A DNA stretch of 58,749 bases from assembly GCA_903845065.1 (NCBI GenBank), contig CAIMWH010000046.1, forward strand, positions 1 to 58,749, in the 5' to 3' direction. How positions within the stretch are numbered: position 1 is the first letter of the stretch; each line of letters begins with the position of its first letter. Positions 18,273 to 27,700 of this stretch are shown here, piece by piece. Origin of the DNA: an uncultured Rhodospirillales bacterium. Its GTDB lineage: Bacteria; Pseudomonadota; Alphaproteobacteria; Acetobacterales; Acetobacteraceae. The notes below the pieces were generated by a model. That model did no database searches. It was not told the DNA's origin and saw only the letters and a list, made by a program, of their open reading frames with translations. The translations under genes and the position numbers were made by a program.

Positions 18273-20288
18273 CTATACCAGGTCGCGCGGGATGACCTCG
18301 TCCCAATTGCGGGCGTAGATGCGTTCGTCCCCCTCCCAGGCGTCGAGTTCGGCGGTGAGGCGGAATTCGGTGGCGGTGGCGGTCATCACGATGCGGGTGC
18401 GGGTGCTGACCTGCCAGGTGCCGCGGCCCATTTCCTTGGTCCAGCGGGTGTCGGCCACCGCACTCAGCGGGTCGTCATCCTGGATGCGGAACTGGTGCCA
18501 TTTGGTGCTGGAGACCTCCAGGCCGATGGCCTCGATGCGGGCGCGGCCGTCATTGTCGGCCATGAGGTAGGTGGTTTCGCCGGTCTGGTTGTCGCGCATC
18601 ACCGAGCGTTCGCGGGAGGCCGGGCGCACCATGGTGCGGGCTTCGGGTGGGGACATCGCGGGGGGGGCGAAGGCGGGCAGGCCGGCGTCCGCGGCGCGGG
18701 GCGGGCGGACCGGGAGCGTGAGGGTGGAGGGGCCGGCGATGATGGCGAGTTCCACCCGCTCGGGCGAGGGCCAGACGATGGGCCAGTAGGTGGTGGACAA
18801 AGCGAGGCGGATGCGGTGGCCGGGGGCGAAGCGGTATCCGGCGTCATTGAGCTGGATGCGCACGCGCACCCGCTGGCCGGGCACCAGCGGGGTTGGCGCG
18901 GCGTGGCTGTCGCGGTGGGTGAGGTTCAGCACGCCGTAGCTGACCCGCACGGAGGCGCCGTCCGGGTGAACGTCACACAGGCGGGCGATCAGCTTGGCGT
19001 TGGGGTGGCTGGCGATCACGTCGATCTCGATCACCGGGGCGCCGAGGATTTCCACGCTGGCGGTGAGGGCCGCGCTGTCGAACACCAGGGACTTGCCGTC
19101 ATCCTCGCGCTGGTCGCCCGGATCGTCCCCCGGGGCGCCGTGGGCGCACCAGGTGCCGCTGGCCATGCCGGTGTTTTCGGGCGAGCACAGGATGATGGGC
19201 GTTTCGTGCCCGGCGACGGCGGCGATCCCCGTCGCGGTGAGATAGGAGTACTCAGGCTGGATGTTGGCGCTCGGCCAGCCCGGTTCGGCCACCCAGCGGC
19301 CGGGCAGTTCGGTGTAGTGGGCCTGCGGGCGGATGGGGTCGATGATCCAGGCGCGCAGCATCGGTTCGTCCATGATGCCGGTGTCGATCCCCTTCAGCCA
19401 CTGGTCCCACCAGCGGACGGTTTCCTGGAGGAAGCCGATGGCCGGGCCGGGCATGCCGGCTTGCGGATAGAGATGCGCCCATGGTCCGATCAGGCCCTTG
19501 CGCGGCACGGTGAGCCCGGCGAGCAGGCGCGGGATGGCGTTGCTGTAGCCATCGAACCAACCGCCGACGGCGTAGACCGGGCATTGGATGGCCGCATAGT
19601 CCTCGCAGACCGAGCCGTGCTGATAGAACGCGTCGCGGCGCTGGTGTTGCAGCCACATGGCGGGGAAGAATGGCAGATTTTCCAGCCGCTCCAGCCACAT
19701 TTCCCGCCAGCGATCGCCCACCAGCGCCGGATCGGGCGGGCGGGTGGTGTGGGAGAACATGGTGGCGCCCCAGGTGAGGTTCTCGCGCAGCAGGGCGCCG
19801 CCCATGTAGTGGATATCGTCGGCGTAGCGGTCATCGGTGGAGCACAGCGTTACCACCGCTTTCAGCGCCGGCGGGCGGCGGGCGGCGACCTGGAGGCCGT
19901 TGAAGCCGCCCCAGGATATGCCGATCATCCCCACCGCGCCGCTGCACCAGGGCTGGGCGGCGAGCCAGGCGATCACTTCCAGGCAATCGTCCTGTTCCTG
20001 CTTGACGTATTCGTCGAGCGGCAAGCCGTCGGACTCGCCGGAGCCGCGGATATCGACGCGGACACAGGCGTAGCCGCGCTGCGCGGTCCATGGGTGGCGG
20101 CGGGCATCGCGCGCGCTGGTGCCGTCACGCTTGCGGTAGGGCAAGTATTCGAGGATCGCCGGCACCGGGTGGGCGGTGGCATCCACCGGCAGCCACATGC
20201 GGGCGGCCAATCTGGTGCCGTCGGCGAGGGTGATCCAGGTGTTCTCGATTTCCTGGATATCGCGGAGCGCTTCGCCGTGCTGTGTCAC
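18273..20288 (-). CDS. CocE/NonD-family hydrolase (X-Pro dipeptidyl-peptidase-like)
   Basis: A 671-residue serine hydrolase, GTG start at 20288. The N-terminal alpha/beta-hydrolase domain has the nucleophile elbow GISWGGFNG (Ser125) after the oxyanion region EYLPYRKRD; DIRGSGESDG is the usual CocE motif. The C-terminal ~230 residues are the jelly-roll of X-Pro peptidases (VRIQLNDAGYRFAPGHRIRL). The family cleaves acyl esters, N-terminal X-Pro dipeptides or glutaryl amides. No signal peptide is evident, so it probably acts in the cytoplasm on what DppABCDF imports; dppC begins 6 bp downstream. The exact substrate is unknown. Confidence 0.88.
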   Translation of the reverse strand: MTQHGEALRDIQEIENTWITLADGTRLAARMWLPVDATAHPVPAILEYLPYRKRDGTSARDARRHPWTAQRGYACVRVDIRGSGESDGLPLDEYVKQEQDDCLEVIAWLAAQPWCSGAVGMIGISWGGFNGLQVAARRPPALKAVVTLCSTDDRYADDIHYMGGALLRENLTWGATMFSHTTRPPDPALVGDRWREMWLERLENLPFFPAMWLQHQRRDAFYQHGSVCEDYAAIQCPVYAVGGWFDGYSNAIPRLLAGLTVPRKGLIGPWAHLYPQAGMPGPAIGFLQETVRWWDQWLKGIDTGIMDEPMLRAWIIDPIRPQAHYTELPGRWVAEPGWPSANIQPEYSYLTATGIAAVAGHETPIILCSPENTGMASGTWCAHGAPGDDPGDQREDDGKSLVFDSAALTASVEILGAPVIEIDVIASHPNAKLIARLCDVHPDGASVRVSYGVLNLTHRDSHAAPTPLVPGQRVRVRIQLNDAGYRFAPGHRIRLALSTTYWPIVWPSPERVELAIIAGPSTLTLPVRPPRAADAGLPAFAPPAMSPPEARTMVRPASRERSVMRDNQTGETTYLMADNDGRARIEAIGLEVSSTKWHQFRIQDDDPLSAVADTRWTKEMGRGTWQVSTRTRIVMTATATEFRLTAELDAWEGDERIYARNWDEVIPRDLV

Positions 20289-20384
20289 CGACCTGGCCTC
20301 ACCAACCGTTCCATGGCGAGCCTAGCGCCAACCTCTCCCGGCCAGCAAGACGATCCGGCTTCGATCAGGCCCTGGATGGCGCGG

Positions 20385-20678
20385 CTATTTGAAGTCGGGC
20401 GCCGGGGTCTTGTGGCTGCGGTGGTATTGCTGCACGGCGGTGATGAGCACGGCGGTCAGCGCGAGCAGGGCGGGCAGGCCGATGATGATGCCGAGCTTGG
20501 CGGCGATCTCGGGGTCGATGCTGGTGATGTCGTACATCATCGGGATCCACAGTTCATGCTCGTCGCGGATCAGCGGGCGGCGAAACGCCTCCGGCATCAG
20601 CACGAAGCCCATGATCATCCAGATGATGGTGCCGAACATCCATATTGGCAGGAACGTCTCCAGCCAGTCCTTCTTCAT
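20385..20678 (-). CDS. Small two-helix membrane protein, unknown function
   Basis: A 97-residue protein with two hydrophobic helices (about residues 8-28 and 68-90) joined by an acidic loop (RDEHELWIPMMYDITSIDPEIAAK). The ATG at 20678 has AAGGAG upstream and overlaps the stop of the Hint-like gene (ATGA), so both are probably made together. I recognise no family. It lies upstream of the CocE-like gene (96 bp gap) in the same orientation. Confidence 0.7.
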   Translation of the reverse strand: MKKDWLETFLPIWMFGTIIWMIMGFVLMPEAFRRPLIRDEHELWIPMMYDITSIDPEIAAKLGIIIGLPALLALTAVLITAVQQYHRSHKTPAPDFK

Positions 20679-21676
20679 GCGTGCTCCTTGGGGGCGAGCC
20701 AGCCGTGCTGGCCGGCGTTGATGGCCAGTGTGGTGGCGGCTTCGGACAGGATGGCCGCGAGGTCGAGCCGGGCGGCGGGGGTGGCCGCGCGTGCCACGGC
20801 CGCGCGCACCGCCTCGCCCAGCGGGGCGGGTGTTGCGGCGGCGAGCAGCACGGGGGAGCCGTTGAGCTGGGTGCCGTCGGTGGCGCGGCATACTTCCAGA
20901 ACGCCGCCACCGGGCGGGGCGTCGAAGCGGATATCGAAGGCGCAGGCGCCATCGCCTAGCCCGGCCATTTCAAGGTCCGGCCGGCGCTGGTCGGCGAAGC
21001 CCCAGGCGATGGGTTCGCCGTTGTGGGTGATTTCGAGCGCCACCCGCGCGGTGGGCCGATCGGCATCGAGCGCCCAGCCGACCACGCGGCCGGCGGTGAC
21101 GGCCTCGATCTGGCTGCGCAGCGCGCCGCCGGGCGTGCCGAGGCGGCGGCGCAGGGCCACCGCCCCGCGGGCGGTGGGGGTATGGCCGCCGACGCCGTAG
21201 CCGATGCCGTCGAGGGAGAGCACGCAGCGGCGGTCGAGGCCGATTTCAACGTAGGTGACGCCTGCCGTGGCATGATCGCGCCGCACCTGGGCGCCATCCA
21301 CCAGCAGGGCGGCGGTGGCCGCGGCGCCGTCCAGCAGGATGGCTTGGTCGGGCGCGAGGGTGAGGGGGTGGGCGGGCATGGCGGGGCCGAAGGTGCCGGG
21401 GCCGATCAGGACGGGGGCGGCTTGCGGCTGGCGGGCCAGGCTTGGGGCGTCGATGTGCCGGGTGCGTCGCCACACCACGGCGGCGGGCAGGCCATCGTTG
21501 GCGATGACGGTATCCCCGGTAGCCAGGGTTTCGACCGCCACCATGCCGCCTGGTGTGGGCACCGGGGTGCCGGCGGCAAGGCCGGCGATGCGGCTGAACA
21601 GGGTATCGCCGCCGCGGCCATCGTGGGCGGCGGCGCTGGCGCGGGCGGCGGGGTCATCGGGCAGGCGGATGGGCAT
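20675..21676 (-). CDS. Hint_2-like protein with apparently inactive splicing/cleavage site
   Basis: A 333-residue protein. Residues about 30-120 follow the Hint_2 (Hedgehog/intein) pattern: AGLAAGTPVPTPGGMVAVETLATGDTVIA, where active members read ..CF.AGT.I.T..G...VE.L..GD. Gly32 stands where the nucleophilic Cys should be, and Gln111 (APDQAILL) replaces the His of the usual SP.HR.LL motif. So self-cleavage is unlikely. Residues about 190-260 (GRVVGWALDADRPTARVALEI...) form a beta-rich module that often accompanies Hint_2 domains or glycosyltransferases in Acetobacteraceae-type genomes. There is no Sec signal. Upstream of a coupled small membrane protein. Confidence 0.7.
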   Translation of the reverse strand: MPIRLPDDPAARASAAAHDGRGGDTLFSRIAGLAAGTPVPTPGGMVAVETLATGDTVIANDGLPAAVVWRRTRHIDAPSLARQPQAAPVLIGPGTFGPAMPAHPLTLAPDQAILLDGAAATAALLVDGAQVRRDHATAGVTYVEIGLDRRCVLSLDGIGYGVGGHTPTARGAVALRRRLGTPGGALRSQIEAVTAGRVVGWALDADRPTARVALEITHNGEPIAWGFADQRRPDLEMAGLGDGACAFDIRFDAPPGGGVLEVCRATDGTQLNGSPVLLAAATPAPLGEAVRAAVARAATPAARLDLAAILSEAATTLAINAGQHGWLAPKEHA

Positions 21677-21747
21677 GGCACCGTCGTGGGTTGCGGGGTG
21701 GGCATCATAGCCGGGTTTTGGCCGGCCCGGAACAACGCGGCGCCAAC

Positions 21748-21776
21748 GAAAAACGCCGGGGACATGCCCCGGCGTT
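21748..21776 (-). terminator. Rho-independent terminator of the MHS transporter gene
   Basis: A 10-bp perfect stem (AACGCCGGGG / CCCCGGCGTT at 21752-21761 and 21767-21776) with a 5-nt loop. Read on the minus strand it is followed by a run of five T, and it lies 25 bp past the stop codon at 21801. Confidence 0.85.
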
Positions 21777-21800
21777 CGTCGTCAGTTCAACCAGCCGGTA

Positions 21801-23519
21801 TCAGATATCGGCGCTGGCCGGACGATGATGCGGCGGCTCGATGGGATCGGCGGCGAAGATGTCGCGATCCTTGGTTTCCGGCACCCAGATCAGGCCGATG
21901 ACGAAGGTGGCGCCGGCCACCACCACCACATACCAGAGGCCCGAGTAGATATCGCCGGTGGCCGCCACGATGGCGAAGGCGGTGGGCGGCAGGAAGCCGC
22001 CGAACCAGCCGTTGCCGATGTGGTAGGGCAGCGACATGCCGGAGTAGCGGATGCGGGTGGGGAAGAGTTCCACCAGCATCGCCGCCATCGGCCCGTAGAC
22101 CATGGTGACGAGCAGCACCAGGATGGTGAGGAGCAGGATGGTCATCGGCCAGTTGACCTTGGCGGGGTCCGCACCGGCCGGGTAGCCGGCGCCGCGAATG
22201 GCCTCGGTTGACGCCTTCTCGAACGCCGTGTTCTTCGCCGCGGCTTCGGCACCGGCCTTGACCCGGTCAAACGCGGTGATTTGCTTGTCGCCGATCTTGA
22301 TCGACGCCACCGTGCCAGCCGGGGCCATCACGTTGGTATAGTTCACCGAATTGCGTGCCAGGAAGGACTTGGCGATATCGCAGGACGAGGTGAAGGACGA
22401 GGTGCCGGTCGGGTTGAACTGGAACGAGCACTCGCTGGCGTCGGCGATCACCGTCACCGGGGACTTTTCGAGCGCGGCTTCCAGCGCCGGGTTCACTGCC
22501 GTGGTCAGGGCGTGGAACAGCGGGAAGTAGAGCAGCGCGCCGAGCAGGCAGCCGCCGAGGATGATCGGCTTGCGGCCGATCTTGTCGGACAGCCAGCCGA
22601 ACAGCACGAAGAACGGCGTGCCGATGGCAAGCGAGCCGGCGATGGCGTAGTTCGCCGTGATGGGGTCCATCTTGAGGGTCTGGGTAAGGAAGAACAGGGC
22701 GTAGAATTGCCCACCATACCACACCACCGCCTGGCCGGCGGTGCCGCCGAGCAGGGCGAAGATGGCGATCTTGGCGTTGTCCCAGCGGCCGAACGCCTCG
22801 GTGAGCGGGGCCTTGGAGTGGGTGCCCTCTTCCTTCATCTTGGTGAAGGCCGGGCTTTCGGCGAGCTGCATGCGGATCCAGAGGGAGACCACGAGCAGCA
22901 CGATGGAGACCAGGAACGGCACGCGCCAGCCCCATTCGGCGAAGGCGCCCGGTGTCATGCTGACACGCAGCAGCACGATGACCAACAGCGAGAGGAACAG
23001 GCCGACGGTGGCGGTGGTCTGGATCCACGAGGTGTAGAAGCCGCGGCGGCCGTGCGGCGCGTGCTCGGCCACGTAGGTGGCGGCACCGCCGTATTCGCCG
23101 CCGAGGGCCAGGCCCTGGATCAGGCGGCAGAGGATGAACAGCACGGGCGAGGCGATGCCCCAGGAGCCGTAGCCGGGCAGCAGGCCGACAATGAAGGTGG
23201 AGATGCCCATCAGCGTCATCGTCACCAGGAAGGTGTATTTGCGCCCGACGATGTCACCGAGGCGGCCGAACACCAGGGCGCCGAACGGGCGCACGGCGAA
23301 GCCGGCGGCGAAACCGAGCAGGGTGAAGATGAAGCCAGCGGTGGGGTTCACGCCCGAGAAGAAGTTGGCGCTGATATTGGCGGCCAGCGAGCCGGCCAGA
23401 TAGAAATCGTACCATTCGAACACGGTGCCGGCGGAAGATGCGATAATGACCTTCCGTTCCTCGGCCGACATCGGCCTGATTTCCGCGTCGGAACGCGGAA
23501 TGCGTGCTTGAGCCGCCAT
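21801..23519 (-). CDS. MFS transporter, metabolite:H+ symporter (MHS) family
   Basis: A 572-residue 12-helix inner-membrane transporter. The MHS signature is clear: GTVFEWYDFYLAGSLA at the first helix, RPFGALVFGRLGDIVGRKYTF between helices 2 and 3, and GGEYGGAATYVAEHAP. Relatives (ShiA, ProP, KgtP) import shikimate, betaine or dicarboxylates. This one is about 100 residues longer than KgtP because of a hydrophilic insert of roughly residues 342-457 between late helices, containing Cys364 and Cys380 that could pair in the periplasm. A strong AGGGAGGAC ribosome site precedes ATG 23519. Monocistronic, with its own terminator. Substrate unknown. Confidence 0.87.
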   Translation of the reverse strand: MAAQARIPRSDAEIRPMSAEERKVIIASSAGTVFEWYDFYLAGSLAANISANFFSGVNPTAGFIFTLLGFAAGFAVRPFGALVFGRLGDIVGRKYTFLVTMTLMGISTFIVGLLPGYGSWGIASPVLFILCRLIQGLALGGEYGGAATYVAEHAPHGRRGFYTSWIQTTATVGLFLSLLVIVLLRVSMTPGAFAEWGWRVPFLVSIVLLVVSLWIRMQLAESPAFTKMKEEGTHSKAPLTEAFGRWDNAKIAIFALLGGTAGQAVVWYGGQFYALFFLTQTLKMDPITANYAIAGSLAIGTPFFVLFGWLSDKIGRKPIILGGCLLGALLYFPLFHALTTAVNPALEAALEKSPVTVIADASECSFQFNPTGTSSFTSSCDIAKSFLARNSVNYTNVMAPAGTVASIKIGDKQITAFDRVKAGAEAAAKNTAFEKASTEAIRGAGYPAGADPAKVNWPMTILLLTILVLLVTMVYGPMAAMLVELFPTRIRYSGMSLPYHIGNGWFGGFLPPTAFAIVAATGDIYSGLWYVVVVAGATFVIGLIWVPETKDRDIFAADPIEPPHHRPASADI

Positions 23520-23552
23520 GATATTTTTGTCCTCCCTTGTGGGTAGAAGCCG

Positions 23553-23582
23553 TAAGTCAAGCCCACCGAATGGTGTGACTTA
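23553..23582. promoter_or_regulatory. Inverted repeat upstream of the MHS transporter
   Basis: TAAGTCA at 23553-23559 and TGACTTA at 23576-23582 form 7-bp arms, with a nested CACC-GAAT-GGTG hairpin between them. It lies 34-63 bp upstream of the transporter start, so it could be an operator or a 5'-leader hairpin. The rest of the 262-bp gap (23520-23781) shows no gene. Confidence 0.35.
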
Positions 23583-23781
23583 TCATAAGCGGTTTGCAAA
23601 GCCCCTTTTTCACTGAAGCGCGACCGAAACCGCGCCCCGCGCTGTGTTGCGAAACCGCGGCGACTAAACGTGAGTTAATGCCTTGCCGCAACGTCGCCAT
23701 GATCCCGACAATCCGTTGCCACCGCCGGGGTGCCTTATCCCGTTGTCAGGCAATTCCGCCCGACGCCAGGAAGACCCTCCG

Positions 23782-24177
23782 ATGACCAGCTTCTCCCGCG
23801 TTGCTTTCGCCGCCGTTCTCGCCAGCAGCTTCGCATTCCCGGTCCTGGCCCAAACCACCGCCACCCCGGCGGCTGCTTCCCCCTCGGTGACCGCCCCCGC
23901 GGCGCCCCATGCGAAGAAGCCGGCGGTGAACACCAACATCCACCGCGTCGCCGCGCCCGGCACCGCCAAGCCGGCTGCCACCACGAAGCCCGCCGACGCG
24001 ACCAAGCCGCAGGCCGACGCCAAGCCCACCGGCGGGTCCAAGCCGGTCACGGTGAAGCCGGCCGAGATCAAGCCGGCCGAAATCAAGCCGGCCTCCGCGC
24101 CCGCGCCGGTGGTTTCCGCCACGCCCGCCACGCCGGTTCCGGGTGCGGCCACCACCACGCCCAAGGCGACCAACTAG
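23782..24177 (+). CDS. Secreted Ala/Pro/Lys/Thr-rich low-complexity protein
   Basis: A 131-residue protein with a clear Sec signal (SRVAFAAVLASSFAFPVLAQ, cleavage after LAQ). The mature part has no folded-domain look. It is built from Lys, Pro, Ala and Thr with imperfect repeats such as KPAEIKPAEIKPA and KPAATTKPADATKP. This composition resembles TonB-like spacers, histone-H1-like tails and cell-envelope linker proteins; no family is recognised. A strong terminator follows 21 bp after the stop, so it is a self-contained unit and probably expressed. Confidence 0.7.
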   Translation: MTSFSRVAFAAVLASSFAFPVLAQTTATPAAASPSVTAPAAPHAKKPAVNTNIHRVAAPGTAKPAATTKPADATKPQADAKPTGGSKPVTVKPAEIKPAEIKPASAPAPVVSATPATPVPGAATTTPKATN

Positions 24178-24198
24178 TCCGCAGCCTTCCCCGCAATA

Positions 24199-24227
24199 CC
24201 CCCGCCCGGCAACGGGCGGGGGTTTTT
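24199..24227 (+). terminator. Strong Rho-independent terminator
   Basis: A 10-bp GC stem (CCCCCGCCCG / CGGGCGGGGG) with a GCAA tetraloop, followed directly by TTTTT, 21 bp after the stop of the low-complexity protein gene. It insulates the marR gene downstream. Confidence 0.93.
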
Positions 24228-24312
24228 GCATGCCCGGCCCCCGAACGGATCATTTGCACACGAACGATCGGCACCGTAGATACGCTGCGGATCAGCGGTT
24301 CCGGAGTTCCAC

Positions 24313-24768
24313 GTGGCGCAGTCGGCAGTCCCCCCCGAGGCCGAAAACGTGCTCGGCGGCTATGCCCTCGAGGAGCAGGTGGGATTCCTGTTGCGCCGCG
24401 CCCACCAGCGCCATGCCGCGATCTTCCTCGAAACCATGGCGGCGCTTGACCTTACGCCCACCCAGTTCGCCGCTTTGGTCAAGATCATCGAGATCGGCCG
24501 GGTGACGCAGAACCTGCTTGGGCGGCTGACGGCGATGGACCCCGCCACCATCCAGGGCGTGGTGCGCCGCCTGGTCGATCGCCAGCTTGTCGAACGCGCA
24601 CTTGATCCGATGGACCGCCGCACCAGCGTTCTGATACCCACCGCCGCCGGCACCGATCTCGCCGGCCGCGCCGTGATTTCCGCCCGCGCCATCACCGAGG
24701 CCACCCTGTCGCCCCTCGGCGCCGATGAGCGCGACACCCTGACCGCCCTGCTGCGCAAGCTGGGCTGA
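24313..24768 (+). CDS. MarR-family transcriptional regulator
   Basis: A 151-residue winged-helix dimer-forming repressor. The helix-turn-helix covers TQNLLGRLTAMDPATIQGVVRRLVDR, followed by the wing LDPMDRRTSVLIPTAAG with the conserved D.R motif. The start is GTG 24313, as no ATG fits. It lies 22 bp upstream of the large Nfn-like oxidoreductase in the same direction, so it may be co-transcribed with that gene and control it. Ligand unknown. Confidence 0.88.
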   Translation: MAQSAVPPEAENVLGGYALEEQVGFLLRRAHQRHAAIFLETMAALDLTPTQFAALVKIIEIGRVTQNLLGRLTAMDPATIQGVVRRLVDRQLVERALDPMDRRTSVLIPTAAGTDLAGRAVISARAITEATLSPLGADERDTLTALLRKLG

Positions 24769-24790
24769 CCGCGCTTTGAGGACCTCCGCC

Positions 24791-27700
24791 ATGGACGCCG
24801 CCACAATCGGTTTCGGCTTCACCTTCGCCGACCTCGCCAGCCGCGATGGGCTGGTGCGGCTCGATCGCACGTTCGTCCAGCGCCTTGCGGAGGCGGCACC
24901 CGAAAACCACGCCCGCCTGATGGCCGCGCGGGCCGAACCTGGCAGCCTCGATGCCAAGGCGGAGGGTGCGCTGGTGGTGGACCTTGGCCCCGCGGTGGAG
25001 GATTTCGTGGCGGACCTGTTCGGCATCCAGGCCGAAATCGCCGCCATTCGCGAGGCCACCCTGGCGCTTGATCCGGTGCATGCGTGCAAGCGGCTGTTCG
25101 TGCAGCGCCAGGCTGTGCGCAAGCATCCGGATCCCACGGGGTTTGACGCGGCGGCGTTGCGCGCCGATCTCGAAGCCCGCATCGGCGGCCCGCTCACCGA
25201 ACCGGCGTTTGCCGCGTTTGTCACCGCTTCCGAAGCGGATGCCGAGGCGACCGATCTTGCCGCCCGCTATGCTGCCTGGGCCACGCTGACGCCGGCCGGC
25301 CGTGCTCATCATGCCGGCGGCACGCTGTTCCGGGTGCCCGGCAAGGTGGACACCACGCGGCTGGTGCCGGTGGAGACCATCGAGCGGGACGGGGTGACGA
25401 TGCTGCGGCTGCCCGAGCATGACTGGCGGGCGCGGGATGGCTTCGCCCTCACCGACGAAGGCATGTCCTGCCAGCAGACGCTGGATCAGATGAACTACTG
25501 CATCTGGTGCCACGAGCAGGGCAAGGATTCCTGCTCGAAGGGGCTGAAGGACCGCAAGACCGGGGCGTTCCAGAAGTCCCCCTTCAACGTGACCCTCGCC
25601 GGCTGTCCGCTCGATGAGAAGATCAGCGAGATGCATATGCTGCGGGCGCGCGGGCATGTGCTGGCGGCGTTTGCCACCATCGCGGTGGACAATCCGATGA
25701 TGGCGGCCACCGGCCACCGCATCTGCAATGACTGCATGAAGGCGTGCATCTACCAGAAGCAGGAGGCGGTCGATATTCCGCAGGCCGAGACTTCGGTGCT
25801 GAAGGATGTGCTGGCGCTGCCCTGGGGGATCGAGCTTTACGCGCTGCTCACCCGCTGGAACCCGCTCGATATCCGCCGCCCGCTGCCCCGTCCGGATAGC
25901 GGGCGCAAGGTGCTGGTGGTGGGGCTTGGCCCGGCCGGATATACGCTGGCGCATCATTTGATGAATGACGGGCACACCATCGTGGCCGTCGATGGGCTCA
26001 AGATCGAGCCGCTCGGGTTTGATCCCGCCACGCCGGTGCGCGATGCCGCGGTGCTGTTCGAGAACCTCGATGACCGCGTGCTGGCCGGGTTTGGCGGGGT
26101 GGCCGAATACGGCATCACGGTGCGGTGGAACAAGAACTACCTGAAGCTGGTGCGGCTGCTGCTGGAGCGGCGGGCGGAATTCGCCATGTTCGGCGGGGTA
26201 CGCTTCGGCGGCGGTGCGACGCTGGGGCTGGATGATGCGTGGGCGATGGGGTTCGACCATATCGCCATGTGCATGGGGGCGGGGAAGCCCACGGTGATCG
26301 ACATGCCGAACAACCTGGCGCGCGGAGTGCGGCAGGCGAGCGACTTCCTGATGGCGCTGCAACTCACCGGGGCGGCGAAGAAATCCTCCATCGCCAATTT
26401 GCAGATCCGCATGCCCATCGTGGTGATCGGCGGCGGGCTGACGGCGATCGATACCGCGACCGAGAGCCTCGCCTACTATATCCGCCAGGTGGAGAAGTTC
26501 GCGCTGCGCTACCGTATCCTGGTGGCGGAGCGTGGGGAGGCCGCGGTGCGGACGCGTTGGAACGCCGAGGAGGCGGAGATTGCCGCCGAGTTTCTTGGCC
26601 ATGCCGAGGCGGTTGCCGCCGAGCGGGCGAGCGCGGCCGGGCAGGGCAGGGCGCCGCATTTCGCGCCGCTGCTTGAATCATGGGGTGGCGCCACGCTGGC
26701 CTATCGCCGCCGCCTGCTCGATGCGCCGTCCTACACGTTGAACCACGAGGAAGTGGCCAAGGCGATGGAGGAGGGCGTGCGCTTCGCCGAGGGGCTTACG
26801 CCGGTTGCAGTCGAAATCGATCATCACGGCCATGCCGCCGGGCTGCGCGTGAAGCGGCCGGATGGCACCGAGGCGGTGCTGCCAGCCCGCGCTATCATCG
26901 TCGCCGCCGGCACCCAGCCCAACACGGTGCTTGCCCGCGAGGACGGCCGTATTCAGTTGGACGGCAAGTATTTCCAGGCGATCGACGCCGAGGGCGCCCC
27001 GGTGGCGCCTGAGCGCAATATCAGCAAGCCGGCCCGCGCCGATGTGCTGATGCATCGTGCCGCGGATGGCCGTTTTGCCTCGTTCTTCGGGGATTTGCAT
27101 CCCAGCTTCTTCGGCAACGTGGTGAAGGCGATGGGCGGGGCGAAGCGCGGCTATCCGGTGGTGTCCGATATCCTGTCGCGCCGTCCGGCCACCGAGATTT
27201 CCGGCCCCGATCTGATCGCTGCGTGCCGGGATGCGTTCCAGGCACGGGTACATGAGGTTCGCCGCCTGACGCCCACCATCGTGGAGGTGGTGCTGCACGC
27301 TCCCGCCGCCGCGCGCGGCTTCAAGCCCGGGCAGTTCTATCGCCTGCAGAACTACGAGATGCTTGCCGCCCGCCATACCGATGCCGCCGGCACCACCGTG
27401 CTGGCCATGGAGGGCCTGGCGATGACCGGCGCCTGGACCGATGCCGAACGTGGGCTGGTTGCCGTCATCGCGCTCGAAATGGGCGGCAGTTCGGACCTGT
27501 GCGCCCATCTTGTGCCGGGCGAGCCGGTGGTGCTGATGGGGCCGACCGGGATGCCGACGGAAATCCATGCCGACACCACCGTGGCGCTGGTGGGCGGCGG
27601 GCTGGGCAATGCGGTGCTGTTCAGCATCGGCGCGGCGATGCGGGCGGCTGGGTCCAAGGTGCTGTACTTCGCCGGCTACAAGTCCCTCGCGGACCGCTAC

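Noticed and set aside
18258-21200. A 980-codon open frame on the plus strand opposite the CocE-like, small membrane and Hint-like genes
   Set aside because: It is antisense to well-supported genes and is low-complexity (Gly/Ala/His/Asp-rich), as expected when high third-position GC removes stop codons from the opposite strand.
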